From UBA6022 sp049295575 (GTDB taxonomy: Bacteria; Patescibacteriota; Saccharimonadia; Saccharimonadales; Saccharimonadaceae): a DNA stretch of 64,000 nt. The stretch is taken from the NCBI GenBank assembly GCA_049295575.1, contig JBAQQX010000002.1, positions 248,001 through 312,000 of the forward strand, read 5' to 3'. The position numbers and the translations under genes are program-made. The notes beneath the pieces were generated by a model. It ran no database searches, was not told where the DNA came from, and saw only the letters and a list, made by a program, of their open reading frames with translations. Position 1 is the first letter of the stretch. Each line of letters begins with the position of its first letter. Shown here piece after piece: positions 56,571-64,000 of the stretch.

Positions 56571-56686
56571 TCCCCTTAGTATAACAGATAAGCATTGTAG
56601 GCAGGCCTCTCTCCTGCTAGACGTACGATACATAACATGGCTTATTGACCCGGAAACGCTCATGCTTCATAGTGATGCGTAGAATT

Positions 56687-57271
56687 ATGCATAAACGAAC
56701 ACAAAAGATTAATCGCTCGTATGGTCGCGGCTTCACGATCGTGGAACTCCTCATCGTCATCGTTATTATTGGCATCCTTGCTGCCATTACGATTGTTGCT
56801 TATAACGGCATACAGACACGTGCCAGAAACGTTAGTCGCGCTTCGGAGGCTACTCAGGTGGCTAAGCTACTAGCGAGTTACAAGGCGCAAAACGGTAACT
56901 TCCCTACTTTGGGCTCTGGACAGGTTTCGTGTATTGGATCTGGCTTTCCTGATTTAAATAGTGACGGCCTGGCAGATTGCTGGGATGTGCGCATAATTGG
57001 CGGGGCTACTTTTCACCCAGATGCAACATTTAATACACAGTTAGCGCAGATGGGCACGACGCCAATTGGTGACCGCACGATTGTCGAGTATCCTTTTGAC
57101 GGTAATGGATTTGTTGGTCCGGCATACGTCGCTCCGGGAGGTCCTGGCACGACGGGTAGTGCGGCATATGTTCGCTTCTTTCAAGAAGGTACGACATGTC
57201 CGTCAGGAAACCGAGTTGCTTGGACAGGAAATGGCGGCAAGCCAGTTGCCTGTGCAGTTGATCTTCAGTAA
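56687..57271 (+). CDS. Type IV prepilin-like protein 4
   Basis: 194 aa. Basic leader MHKRTQKINRSYGRG, then FTIVELLIVIVIIGILAAITI with Glu5, and YNGIQTRARN as in Gram-positive competence or type IV pilins. The C-terminal part has two cysteine pairs (VSCIGSG..ADCWD; TTCPSG..ACAVD). Of several in-frame ATGs, 56687 gives the normal leader length; a TTGACC-17-CATAGT promoter lies just upstream. Confidence 0.85.
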   Translation: MHKRTQKINRSYGRGFTIVELLIVIVIIGILAAITIVAYNGIQTRARNVSRASEATQVAKLLASYKAQNGNFPTLGSGQVSCIGSGFPDLNSDGLADCWDVRIIGGATFHPDATFNTQLAQMGTTPIGDRTIVEYPFDGNGFVGPAYVAPGGPGTTGSAAYVRFFQEGTTCPSGNRVAWTGNGGKPVACAVDLQ

Positions 57272-57311
57272 TAAATATATTCACCTCGCGTCATAACTGT
57301 AGCGTGGCAAA

Positions 57312-57340
57312 TTGATTAAGTGTCATTATTATGATATAGT
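57312..57340 (+). promoter_or_regulatory. Promoter of the 88-aa gene
   Basis: TTGATT, 17 nt and TATAGT. It predicts a leader of about 45 nt that contains a small hairpin (GCACA-5 nt-TGTGC) and the GGAAGGAA ribosome site. Confidence 0.7.
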
Positions 57341-57391
57341 ATTGCAGCGCACAACGCGTGTGCATCTATTCGATTCGGAAGGAAACACTTT

Positions 57392-57658
57392 ATGGAGAGT
57401 GCGACACTCGCGCATACGTTTGCGGAGCTACGTATTAAAAGTGCTCTTAAGAATTTTGAGAGCATCAAAGGAGCGGATGACGTACTTGATCGTGCTTACG
57501 AAAAACAAGATTGGCAGGCTGCAAGAGTGCGGCTTGAAGAAATTCAGTATGAAAACCAAGTTGTTGATTCAGTAGACGTGCTAGAAGATCGTAAGCGTCT
57601 ATTGAGACTGCTTCGCATTACTGCTCCACTCTACCTTAAGACACTACAAGGACTGTAG
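57392..57658 (+). CDS. Hypothetical helical protein upstream of a hammerhead ribozyme
   Basis: 88 aa, unrecognised. Almost entirely helical and charged (LRIKSALKNFESIKGADDVLDRAYEK in two parts, RLEEIQYENQVV, RKRLLRLLRI), with no cysteine or membrane segment. GGAAGGAA precedes the ATG by 7 nt. Its 3' untranslated region holds an 11-bp hairpin and the ribozyme at 57734. Confidence 0.65.
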   Translation: MESATLAHTFAELRIKSALKNFESIKGADDVLDRAYEKQDWQAARVRLEEIQYENQVVDSVDVLEDRKRLLRLLRITAPLYLKTLQGL

Positions 57659-57680
57659 AGTCGTTAGCGACATTTGAGTA

Positions 57681-57712
57681 GAGCTGGCGATCCCCGTGGG
57701 TATCGCCAGCTC
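57681..57712 (+). other. Strong hairpin in the 3' region of the 88-aa gene
   Basis: GAGCTGGCGAT and its exact complement around a 10-nt loop. No U run follows, so it is more likely an RNA-stabilising or insulating element than a terminator. Confidence 0.7.
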
Positions 57713-57733
57713 CTCGGTGTCCTCTTTCCGAAT

Positions 57734-57788
57734 TATGCGTCAATGATTATAGGATCATTCTGATGAGTCCAAGAGGACGAAACGCATA
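57734..57788 (+). ncRNA. Hammerhead ribozyme (type III)
   Basis: All conserved core bases are present in order. Stem III: TATGCGT pairs with ACGCATA (7 bp, includes the U16.1-A15.1 pair). Cleavage triplet GTC ends at 57741, so the predicted cut is between 57741 and 57742. Stem I: AATGAT-tatagg-ATCATT. Core CTGATGA at 57760-57766. Stem II: GTCC-AAGA-GGAC. Then GAA at 57779-57781. Stem III is the open stem, making this type III. It lies on the same strand as the 88-aa gene, 75 nt after its stop, and ends 7 nt before the convergent recR stop. Confidence 0.92.
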
Positions 57789-57795
57789 TCCGGGA

Positions 57796-58410
57796 CTAGA
57801 GAGCTCGTCGTCCTTCGAGGGCATGAGTTAGTGTGATCTGGTCGGCATATTCAAGGTCGACGCCAACTGGGATACCGCGAGCAAGGCGGCTCATGATAAC
57901 ATCAACACCTGCATCATTCAAATAACGCTGAAGGAATAGCGCGGTCGACTCGCCCTCTACACTAGCGTTGGTAGCAATAATAAGTTCTTTGACGCCGTCT
58001 TCCTTGATGCGCTGCAAGAGCTCAGGGATATGAAGCTGCTCGGGGCCGACACCGTCGATTGGTGAGATTGCACCACCAAGGACGTGGTACGTGCCTTTGA
58101 ACTGACCGGTTCGTTCGAGTGATACGATATCAAGCGGTTCTTCGACAACGGCGATTGTTTGCTTGTCGCGGTCGCTGTCGCTATAGAGTGGTGAAATATC
58201 CTGATCGGCGTCAATCAGTGCAAATGTCTTTGGGCACTGCTTGACGCCAGTATGGAGCTGCGTAATGGCTGCTGCAAGCTTATCGGTGATATGCGTATCG
58301 GCGCGTAGCAAGAAGTACGCGTAGCGTTCGGCTGTTCGCGCGCCAACACCCGGAAGTCGTCCGAGCTCATCGATTGCACTGGTGAGTGCGCTTGGCAGTA
58401 GTTGTGCCAT
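57796..58410 (-). CDS. recR: Recombination mediator RecR, zinc finger degenerate
   Basis: 204 aa. N-terminal helix-hairpin-helix (LGRLPGVGARTAERYAYFLL), then the zinc-finger position QCPKTFALIDADQDISPLYSDSDRD, which has one Cys instead of four, and the Toprim domain (IAVVEEPLDIVSLERTGQFKG; HVLGGAISPIDGVGPEQL; IATNASVEGESTALFL). RecR acts with RecF/RecO to load RecA on gapped DNA. AAGGA precedes the ATG at 58410, 16 nt after ybaB. Confidence 0.95.
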   Translation of the reverse strand: MAQLLPSALTSAIDELGRLPGVGARTAERYAYFLLRADTHITDKLAAAITQLHTGVKQCPKTFALIDADQDISPLYSDSDRDKQTIAVVEEPLDIVSLERTGQFKGTYHVLGGAISPIDGVGPEQLHIPELLQRIKEDGVKELIIATNASVEGESTALFLQRYLNDAGVDVIMSRLARGIPVGVDLEYADQITLTHALEGRRAL

Positions 58411-58426
58411 AGAGTAATCCTTACGC

Positions 58427-58717
58427 CTAAAGGCCGAGGTTGCCGAGACCACCCATGAGTGGTTTCATTTTTTCAGCAGCAACTTCTTGTGCTTTTGCAA
58501 GACCGTCACGAACGGCAATTTCAACCCAGTGCTCAAGCTCTGAAATGTCATCAAGGTCAACCTGGGCTGGATCGATCTTTACGCTTTTGATTTTTAGTTC
58601 ACCATTAATCTGTACGACGACTGCACCGTCACCTGCTTCAACTTCAATAATTTCCTTCGCAAGGTCTTTTTGTGCTTTTCGTAACTGATTTAACATCTTC
58701 ATCTGGTCGAATGCCAT
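58427..58717 (-). CDS. YbaB/EbfC-family nucleoid-associated protein
   Basis: 96 aa. QMKMLNQLRKAQKDLAKEI, AGDGAVVVQINGELKIKSVKIDP and a C-terminal helix with KPLMGGLGNLG are typical of this DNA-binding dimer, encoded next to recR (and often dnaX) in many bacteria. AGGGAG precedes the ATG; a TATACT box is about 40 nt upstream. Confidence 0.94.
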   Translation of the reverse strand: MAFDQMKMLNQLRKAQKDLAKEIIEVEAGDGAVVVQINGELKIKSVKIDPAQVDLDDISELEHWVEIAVRDGLAKAQEVAAEKMKPLMGGLGNLGL

Positions 58718-58757
58718 GACTGTCGCTCCCTATCTAAATAACTCTCTATAGTATACG

Positions 58758-60227
58758 TTATTTTGAGGTGTTTTTGTAGACGTAAAAGCGGTCTGCTTCG
58801 TTGGCGTGAGTGTTGGTGATGACCTTTTGTAAGGGCAGGGTTATCTTTGTTTTTGAGCCCGTACCGCGTTCAACGATAATCGTATCGGCAGTTGAAGGTG
58901 CCGTGGTCGTTACAGTAATCGTAGTGGCTTTATGCTGTTTTTTATTATTGGCAACGGCTTGATAGAACGTTTTGTTCTTTTCAGATACAACAAGCGTTAT
59001 ATTGCCAGAACTTTGTCGCAGCTCTTGGTTAAGGAGGCGGAGATCTCGCGAGAAGCTTGTTGCCGTTAGTGGATCGTAGTGATAGCCGTACATATAGCGC
59101 TCAACGCCAGACAGGAGCAGTCCGCCGACGAGGATCGTGAGCGGCAGTAGTCCAGCGACACGGGCATAGGGATTTTTTGGGAATAGACGATACCATTGAT
59201 GAAGAAGCGTTTGCACACCGGTTGCTAGGAGCAGGACGAGTGGCACAAAGGTGATACTAACGAAGCTCGGGTTGATTAGAAGGATCGGAACAAGCAGTAG
59301 TCCCCAGACGCTAATGATGTAGCTTCTGGCGGTGTGACGCGCGCCGATAATATGGACTAGTCCAAGGATAATAAAAGCCAGCGATCCGAAGCCGAAAATA
59401 GGCGTCATGATAGTACCGCTCGTTGGTGAGATGACGTCTAGATATTGGGTGGCAATTTCATTAAGATTGGTGCCGAAGTTTGGCCATGTCGTTGGGACGC
59501 CAAGAAGATCAAGGCCGAGGCGTGGTGTCTTGATGACGGTATATATTAGCGGAGCGATGAGTACGAGTGCCATTGCGCCTGCACCTATAAACTTCAGTTT
59601 AGATAGGCGTCGTAACATGTATCGAAGGTGCGGATGAAGCATCGCTGCACTACCTATCGCGAGTAGGACGTAGGCGCTGAGCGGTGTGTACAGGCTGAGT
59701 GCTGCGCTTGCGAAGAACGCAAACGTCCAAAGAGTGCCATGGCGGACGTTGCGGACGATAAGCATTGCGAGGAGCAATAGGTAGATTGACCAGAAAATAA
59801 GCATAATACTCGGCGTGCCGTTTTGTGATACGAATAAAAACTGACCAGTTGCAATCGTAATAGCCGAGGCGATAACGGCAATATTATGTTTGAACCAGCG
59901 GCGAAGCAAGAAGAACATACCGACGGCCGATGCAAAACCTAAAATCAGTGACGGGAGCTTGATGCTAAATATAGTAACGCCAAAGATCGCAAGACTCGCC
60001 TTTTGAAGGAGATAGTACGGTAGATCAATAATGGCAAGCGAGCTGATATTTGCTGTCGAGAGACTACTGCTGACGACTGTCGCATTCATTTCTGCTGTCG
60101 ATAGACCACCAGGAATATAGAGGCCCGCAATGACTAGCAAGGTAATCAGGACAAGTATGATCAAGCCGTAGCCAATCAGGTAACGATACTTGTAGGTGGT
60201 AAAGTCGGTAACTAATAATTTGCCCAT
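58758..60227 (-). CDS. GT39/ArnT-like membrane glycosyltransferase
   Basis: 489 aa, about 11 membrane helices. The first extracytoplasmic loop has DLPYYLLQKASLAIFG and FSIKLPSLILG, the PMT_2 family pattern (D/E near the start of loop 1). These enzymes move a sugar from a polyprenyl-phosphate donor to protein or lipid outside the membrane. The C-terminal about 130 residues are soluble. A TATAAT box is 14 nt upstream of the ATG. Confidence 0.8.
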   Translation of the reverse strand: MGKLLVTDFTTYKYRYLIGYGLIILVLITLLVIAGLYIPGGLSTAEMNATVVSSSLSTANISSLAIIDLPYYLLQKASLAIFGVTIFSIKLPSLILGFASAVGMFFLLRRWFKHNIAVIASAITIATGQFLFVSQNGTPSIMLIFWSIYLLLLAMLIVRNVRHGTLWTFAFFASAALSLYTPLSAYVLLAIGSAAMLHPHLRYMLRRLSKLKFIGAGAMALVLIAPLIYTVIKTPRLGLDLLGVPTTWPNFGTNLNEIATQYLDVISPTSGTIMTPIFGFGSLAFIILGLVHIIGARHTARSYIISVWGLLLVPILLINPSFVSITFVPLVLLLATGVQTLLHQWYRLFPKNPYARVAGLLPLTILVGGLLLSGVERYMYGYHYDPLTATSFSRDLRLLNQELRQSSGNITLVVSEKNKTFYQAVANNKKQHKATTITVTTTAPSTADTIIVERGTGSKTKITLPLQKVITNTHANEADRFYVYKNTSK

Positions 60228-60253
60228 GTTAAGTACCTCTGATTATATCACAG

Positions 60254-61603
60254 CTAACCGTCGTGATGCTTGTCGAGAGACATGAAGCGGAGACGTTCAG
60301 GGTGGAAGTAGAGCTCGACGCGGCCGACTGGACCATTACGGTGTTTAGCGATAATGAGGTCGGTGACATTCTCACGCTCCGTCTCGGGGTTGTAGTACGC
60401 TTCGCGGTAGATAAACATAACGATGTCGGCATCCTGCTCGATTGATCCGGATTCACGAAGGTCGGCAAGCTGCGGAATCTGCGGGCTGCGGTTTTCAACT
60501 GAACGCGAAAGCTGTGACAGTGCAATGACTGGCACATTCATTTCACGGGCGATCAGCTTAAGACCACGTGAGATTTCACTCACCTCTTGAACGCGATTGC
60601 CATCGCTTTTACCACTTCCCTGCATTAGCTGGAGGTAGTCGACGATAATAAGACCGAGCGGTGCTTCGTGGGCGGCGCGGCGAGCTTTAGTACGCATCTC
60701 AAGGACCGAGAGGCCTGGTGTGTCATCGATGTAGATTGGTGCTTCGGCCATTTCGCCCATCGCCTCAGAGAGCTTTGAAAAGTCATCATCGCTGAGATTA
60801 CCAGTACGGATGTTCCAAGCATCAACACCTGATGCATCGGCAAGCATACGGTCGACAAGTTGCTCCTTACTCATCTCGAGCGAGAAAAAGAGTACGGGTT
60901 GTTTTGCCACTGTGGCGACGTTGTAGGCAAGGTTTGTTACGAGGGTAGTCTTACCCATTGCCGGACGGGCGGCAAGGATAATGAGGTCAGATCGCTGAAG
61001 TCCGGCGGTCATGTCGTCAAGGTCTCGGTAGCCGGTACGAACACCACGAATCGCTCCCCTGTTGCGGTGGAGTTCTTCCATACGATCGAAGCTGTCGGTA
61101 AGAATAGTTTCGATACTGACAAGGTCTTGTTTGAGGGACTGGTCGCTCACGCTAAAGAGTTCAGCTTCGGCTCGTTCAAGTAGCTCCTGTGTTGTCGTGT
61201 CTTCGTCATAGCCAAGTTCAGAGATTTCACCACTTGCTTTGATGAGGCGACGACGGACGGCTTTTTGGGCAACAAGCTCGGCATAGGCGCCGGCGTGCGC
61301 CGCTGTCGGTACGTAATTGGTCAGTTCCGTCAGGTAGGCTGAGCCACCGATAATATCCAGTTCGTCTTTTTTCTTTAACTCTTCTGTGAGTGTTAGAAGG
61401 TCGACTGGCTTGTGGCGTTCGAATAGGCGTATCATGCCGCCGTAGATGGTAGCGTGACGTTTATCGTAAAAGTCTTTTGAGGTGACATGCTCGCTAATGT
61501 CCGACAATGTTTCTTCGTCAATCAAAACAGCGCCGAGCAGGCTCTTTTCAGCATCTAAATTTTGTGGCGGGACTTTACCCGCGGCAACTTCTTTAACTGG
61601 CAT
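60254..61603 (-). CDS. dnaB: Replicative DNA helicase DnaB
   Basis: 449 aa. N-terminal helical domain (PPQNLDAEKSLLGAVLID; FYDKRHATIY), linker, RecA-like domain with Walker A ARPAMGKTT (about 210), Walker B LIIVDYLQLM and the arginine-finger region RESGSIEQDADIVMFIYRE. GGAG precedes the ATG; it follows dnaX by 21 nt. Confidence 0.97.
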   Translation of the reverse strand: MPVKEVAAGKVPPQNLDAEKSLLGAVLIDEETLSDISEHVTSKDFYDKRHATIYGGMIRLFERHKPVDLLTLTEELKKKDELDIIGGSAYLTELTNYVPTAAHAGAYAELVAQKAVRRRLIKASGEISELGYDEDTTTQELLERAEAELFSVSDQSLKQDLVSIETILTDSFDRMEELHRNRGAIRGVRTGYRDLDDMTAGLQRSDLIILAARPAMGKTTLVTNLAYNVATVAKQPVLFFSLEMSKEQLVDRMLADASGVDAWNIRTGNLSDDDFSKLSEAMGEMAEAPIYIDDTPGLSVLEMRTKARRAAHEAPLGLIIVDYLQLMQGSGKSDGNRVQEVSEISRGLKLIAREMNVPVIALSQLSRSVENRSPQIPQLADLRESGSIEQDADIVMFIYREAYYNPETERENVTDLIIAKHRNGPVGRVELYFHPERLRFMSLDKHHDG

Positions 61604-61624
61604 AATTTCTCCACGACGTACGAG

Positions 61625-63106
61625 TTACGACTCGACGTTCACCTCTTCTCCTCCACCCATAATAGCAGCAACTGCGGCTGCGGTGCTATCTTTTGGTGGC
61701 GGCGGTGTGCCGATAGTGATAATTTCAGGCTCTCCGGCGCCAGTCTCGCGAAGACAATCAGATAGCAGCGGGCTATATTTAGTGTCATCGAGCTTCTTTT
61801 TATAGAAGGCGTTCATCGTATAGATAGTGAGCGTGTTACCGTCAAGTTCAAAGCTACACTTTGACAGTACGCTATAGAGCGCAACGTAGTTAGCGCGTGT
61901 GTATTCAACCAGTGCTGGCCAGTCGAGTACTTCAACTCCGGTACGTGGTCGTGCCGGGGCTGCCGGTTCCGTAGCTGACTGTTTTTGTGTGGCAGCAGCA
62001 GGTCGATGCGGTGCAGCGTGCTGCTTGACGGCTGGTGCAGGTGCCACCGGTTTTTGTTTCGGTAGTGATGGATGAGCTTTCGTCGCCTGTTTTTCGAGCT
62101 CTGCAATAGGTGCGCTCACACTTAGCGATGGCGTTGTTAGGGCGGCTGATTTTGGTTTCGGTGCAGCGTGAGCGGCGAGAATAGTGAGCAGTTTTATATG
62201 GGGCTGCGATGACCTGGCGACATCGAGCAGATGATCGAGTAGCTCAAGTAGCTGTGGACGTTCGCCGATTGAGCGGCGCACTGTGTGAATAAGCTGTGAT
62301 GCTAGAACGGATGCTTGAATCCCCTGCTGAGAAGCGCCATCGAGTAATTGAACAATCTCCTTGAGATCACGGGATTCGTAGGCGGCCAGGAGATTATCAA
62401 TGAGAGTGACTGGAGCTAGCCCGAGTGATTGTTCAACGAGTGCTTCAGTAATGCCGGCTTTGTCGTCAGTAAGGCTCGTAAGCTGATCAAGCAGGCTGAT
62501 ACTATCTCGGAAACTACCGTCGCCTCGAAGGGCGATAAGTTCAAGTGCTCCATCGGTAATAGTAATGTTCTCTGCTTTGGCAATATGTCTTAGGTGACCA
62601 ACGGCATCGCTTGGGCTGATGGCGCGGAAGCCGAACTGTTGGGTACGGCTGATGATCGTTGCCGGGAGTTTATCGGCATCGGTTGTCGCAAGGATAAAAA
62701 CGACGTGCTCAGGCGGTTCTTCGAGCGTCTTTAAAAGCGCGTTAAACGCAGCCTTTGATAGCATGTGAACCTCATCGATGATGTAGATCTTTTTGCTGGC
62801 CGAAACTGGTGCGATCTGTACCTTTTCGCGTAGATCGCGGACATCCTCGACGCCGTTATTGCTGGCGGCATCGATTTCGATAATGTCAAGATGATTAGTG
62901 TCGTGGCTATAGGGGAGCTTGTTGATTTCGTGGGCGAGGATACGAGCGATTGACGTTTTACCAACTCCTCGAGGGCCGGTTAGGAGATAGGCGTGAGCGA
63001 TCCGCCCTTTTGCGAGGGAGCGTGCAAGGACGTCGGTGACGTGGTTTTGCCCCACGACTTCGTCAAGCGATGTACTGCGATACTTACGATAGAGTGCTTG
63101 TGACAC
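61625..63106 (-). CDS. dnaX: DNA polymerase III subunit gamma/tau, zinc module deleted
   Basis: 493 aa. SQALYRKYRSTSLDEVVGQ, Walker A GPRGVGKTS, IIDEVHMLSKAAFNALLKTLEEPP. The four-cysteine zinc module normally between ARILAHEIN and IIEIDAASNNGVEDVR is replaced by a short cysteine-free linker. The SRC motif reads SRTQQF. The C-terminal tau-like part is Pro/Ala-rich, then a folded end. The GTG at 63106 is preferred: AGGGG lies about 10 nt upstream; a second GTG at 63124 would include that site. Confidence 0.95.
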   Translation of the reverse strand: MSQALYRKYRSTSLDEVVGQNHVTDVLARSLAKGRIAHAYLLTGPRGVGKTSIARILAHEINKLPYSHDTNHLDIIEIDAASNNGVEDVRDLREKVQIAPVSASKKIYIIDEVHMLSKAAFNALLKTLEEPPEHVVFILATTDADKLPATIISRTQQFGFRAISPSDAVGHLRHIAKAENITITDGALELIALRGDGSFRDSISLLDQLTSLTDDKAGITEALVEQSLGLAPVTLIDNLLAAYESRDLKEIVQLLDGASQQGIQASVLASQLIHTVRRSIGERPQLLELLDHLLDVARSSQPHIKLLTILAAHAAPKPKSAALTTPSLSVSAPIAELEKQATKAHPSLPKQKPVAPAPAVKQHAAPHRPAAATQKQSATEPAAPARPRTGVEVLDWPALVEYTRANYVALYSVLSKCSFELDGNTLTIYTMNAFYKKKLDDTKYSPLLSDCLRETGAGEPEIITIGTPPPPKDSTAAAVAAIMGGGEEVNVES

Positions 63107-63184
63107 TTGTTTATTTCCCCTCACATTTTCTCTCTCTATTGTACGCCGTTTTGATCGATCCGTTGTTGTGATTTGTGATAAATG

Positions 63185-63204
63185 AAAAACACCCCCAAGG
63201 GTGC
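63185..63204 (-). terminator. Terminator of the gene at 63586
   Basis: Minus strand CACCC, 4-nt loop, GGGTG and TTTTTC. Confidence 0.75.
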
Positions 63205-63262
63205 TAAGATGCGCGTGATGATAGGCAGACGAAAGAAGTAGCCGCGCCCATCACCACGTAGA

Positions 63263-63586
63263 TTACGTGAGTCTAACAGGGACTGGATGAGTATGGTCGA
63301 CATGCTTGCCGACGTGGGACAGGATGATGGCAACAATCGTCTGATGGGCCATTGCCCATCCCGTTTCATGCCTGACATGAACGGTAATAGACGAATCGTC
63401 ACCGTGGGCGGCATAGACCGAGTCTAGTACGGCTATGAGTCGTGGGATCAAGTCATCAAGATGGTAGGTATCGGTAATAAGCCGACGTTCCCCCCTCTCG
63501 AATACCTCATTTACCGACGACTGTGCCGAGTATGTACGTACGAGTACATTGTCGGGCTGCTTCGTAACATTGAGTGCGATGAGCAC
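63263..63586 (-). CDS. Hypothetical protein
   Basis: 107 aa, GTG start with AAGGAAGT about 9 nt upstream. Unrecognised; alpha/beta with VFERGERRLITDTYHLDDLIPRL read in parts and His-rich end (ILSHVGKHVDHTHPVP). Its upstream region has the TGTCA direct repeat and a palindrome. Own terminator follows. Confidence 0.65.
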   Translation of the reverse strand: MLIALNVTKQPDNVLVRTYSAQSSVNEVFERGERRLITDTYHLDDLIPRLIAVLDSVYAAHGDDSSITVHVRHETGWAMAHQTIVAIILSHVGKHVDHTHPVPVRLT

Positions 63587-63611
63587 AGAGGGTCACTTCC
63601 TTCGTCTGCGT

Positions 63612-63634
63612 GGTAAGTACGGTATGTACTTACC
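63612..63634. promoter_or_regulatory. Perfect 9-bp palindrome, possible operator
   Basis: GGTAAGTAC, GGTAT, GTACTTACC, located 26 nt upstream of the gene starting at 63586 and beside the TGTCA motif. It could be a repressor site or an mRNA leader hairpin. Confidence 0.5.
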
Positions 63635-63636
63635 TA

Positions 63637-63658
63637 TATTATGACATATTTATGACAA
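63637..63658 (-). promoter_or_regulatory. Putative operator/promoter motif, direct repeat TGTCAWAAATA
   Basis: Minus strand TTGTCATAAATA followed by TGTCATAATA; same design as 25568-25589. Confidence 0.45.
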
Positions 63659-63660
63659 TA

Positions 63661-64000
63661 CTAAAAGAGAGATATTTGTCGGGCTGGTAGGTCGATATCA
63701 GTTTGCTCGCTTGAAATATGAAGCTGGTAGCCAATATACTTTTTGAGTGCGAGGAACACCTGGGTGTCCTGCTGTTCGCAGAATAAGAGCGAACCGAGCA
63801 TGCCAGTTACCTTTCCGGAGAGAAGATCCTGGGATGCGGCGTCGTACGCACCTGCGAGGAGTGGTGTACCGTGGGGAAAGAAGCGGTGGTCAAAATGGAG
63901 AATAGTAGTCTCGGAAAATGTCGCATGTAGCTCTGCCTCGACGCGCTGGTGGGCGGCGAGTAGCTTCTCTTCTGCCTCGGCCTGGTCGTATGGACTTGCG
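63661..64000 (-). CDS. Hypothetical protein, N-terminus outside the window
   Basis: The frame is open from the right window edge to the TAG at 63661-63663, giving 112 complete residues. Contents: AEEKLLAAHQRVEAEL (helix), HFDHRFFPHGTPLLAGAYDAASQDLLSGK, LLFCEQQDTQVFLALKKYIG and a final strand-like segment. No family recognised. Base composition and codon use resemble its neighbours. Confidence 0.6.
   Translation of the reverse strand, partial: ASPYDQAEAEEKLLAAHQRVEAELHATFSETTILHFDHRFFPHGTPLLAGAYDAASQDLLSGKVTGMLGSLLFCEQQDTQVFLALKKYIGYQLHISSEQTDIDLPARQISLF

Overview
The window reads as a piece of a small, gene-dense genome from the Candidate Phyla Radiation, most likely a Saccharibacteria (TM7) member. 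Pointers are the gene complement (sortase and other Gram-positive-type surface genes, several type IV prepilin-like proteins, a complete F-type ATP synthase operon, no biosynthetic pathways), very short intergenic spaces, and a promoter style in which many lead genes have a TANNNT box 6-10 nt before the ATG. TGA is used as a stop (for example atpC), so UGA is not recoded. The organism assignment is inference from content, not from a marker-gene tree.

Layout. 1-13 kb: end of a PEGA-domain protein, a sortase, tRNA-Leu, NnrD-like and HAD enzymes, a hexapeptide-repeat protein, exonuclease III, SmpB, two divergent GT4 glycosyltransferases, an alpha/beta hydrolase, an ABC-F ATPase and a glutaredoxin-like protein. 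13-15.3 kb: a large PilX-like surface protein combining RCC1 repeats with a ricin-type lectin block. 15.6-22.1 kb: the atp operon. 22-30 kb: a CPA1 antiporter, a Dus enzyme, a structured non-coding stretch with a 55-codon zinc-finger gene, and a helicase-nuclease. 30-37 kb: two tandem modules of long prepilin-like protein plus small membrane protein (one prepilin carries a lectin domain), an RlmD/TrmA-type methyltransferase and another prepilin. 37-47.6 kb: MFS transporter, Crp-type regulator, PepSY-like protein, methyltransferase, tRNA-Gln, P-type ATPase, Gre factor, a two-component system and an HxlR regulator. 47.6-57.7 kb: FAD oxidase, ABC exporter, Tgt, AI-2E-family permease, CysS, DHH phosphoesterase, a fifth prepilin-like gene and an 88-aa gene followed by a hammerhead ribozyme. 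57.8-64 kb: recR, ybaB, a GT39-type glycosyltransferase, dnaB, dnaX and two unknown genes.

Most notable: (i) a complete type III hammerhead ribozyme at 57734-57788 with a possible built-in antisense switch; (ii) a roughly 730-nt minus-strand transcription unit (about 26317 to 25590) with a consensus promoter, many hairpins, a perfect 16-bp long-range inverted repeat and an embedded zinc-finger gene; (iii) lectin-bearing prepilins that could act in attachment to a host cell; (iv) apparently leaderless lead genes alongside Shine-Dalgarno use inside operons, including one gene whose only plausible start is AUA; (v) loss of the zinc modules of both DnaX and RecR.
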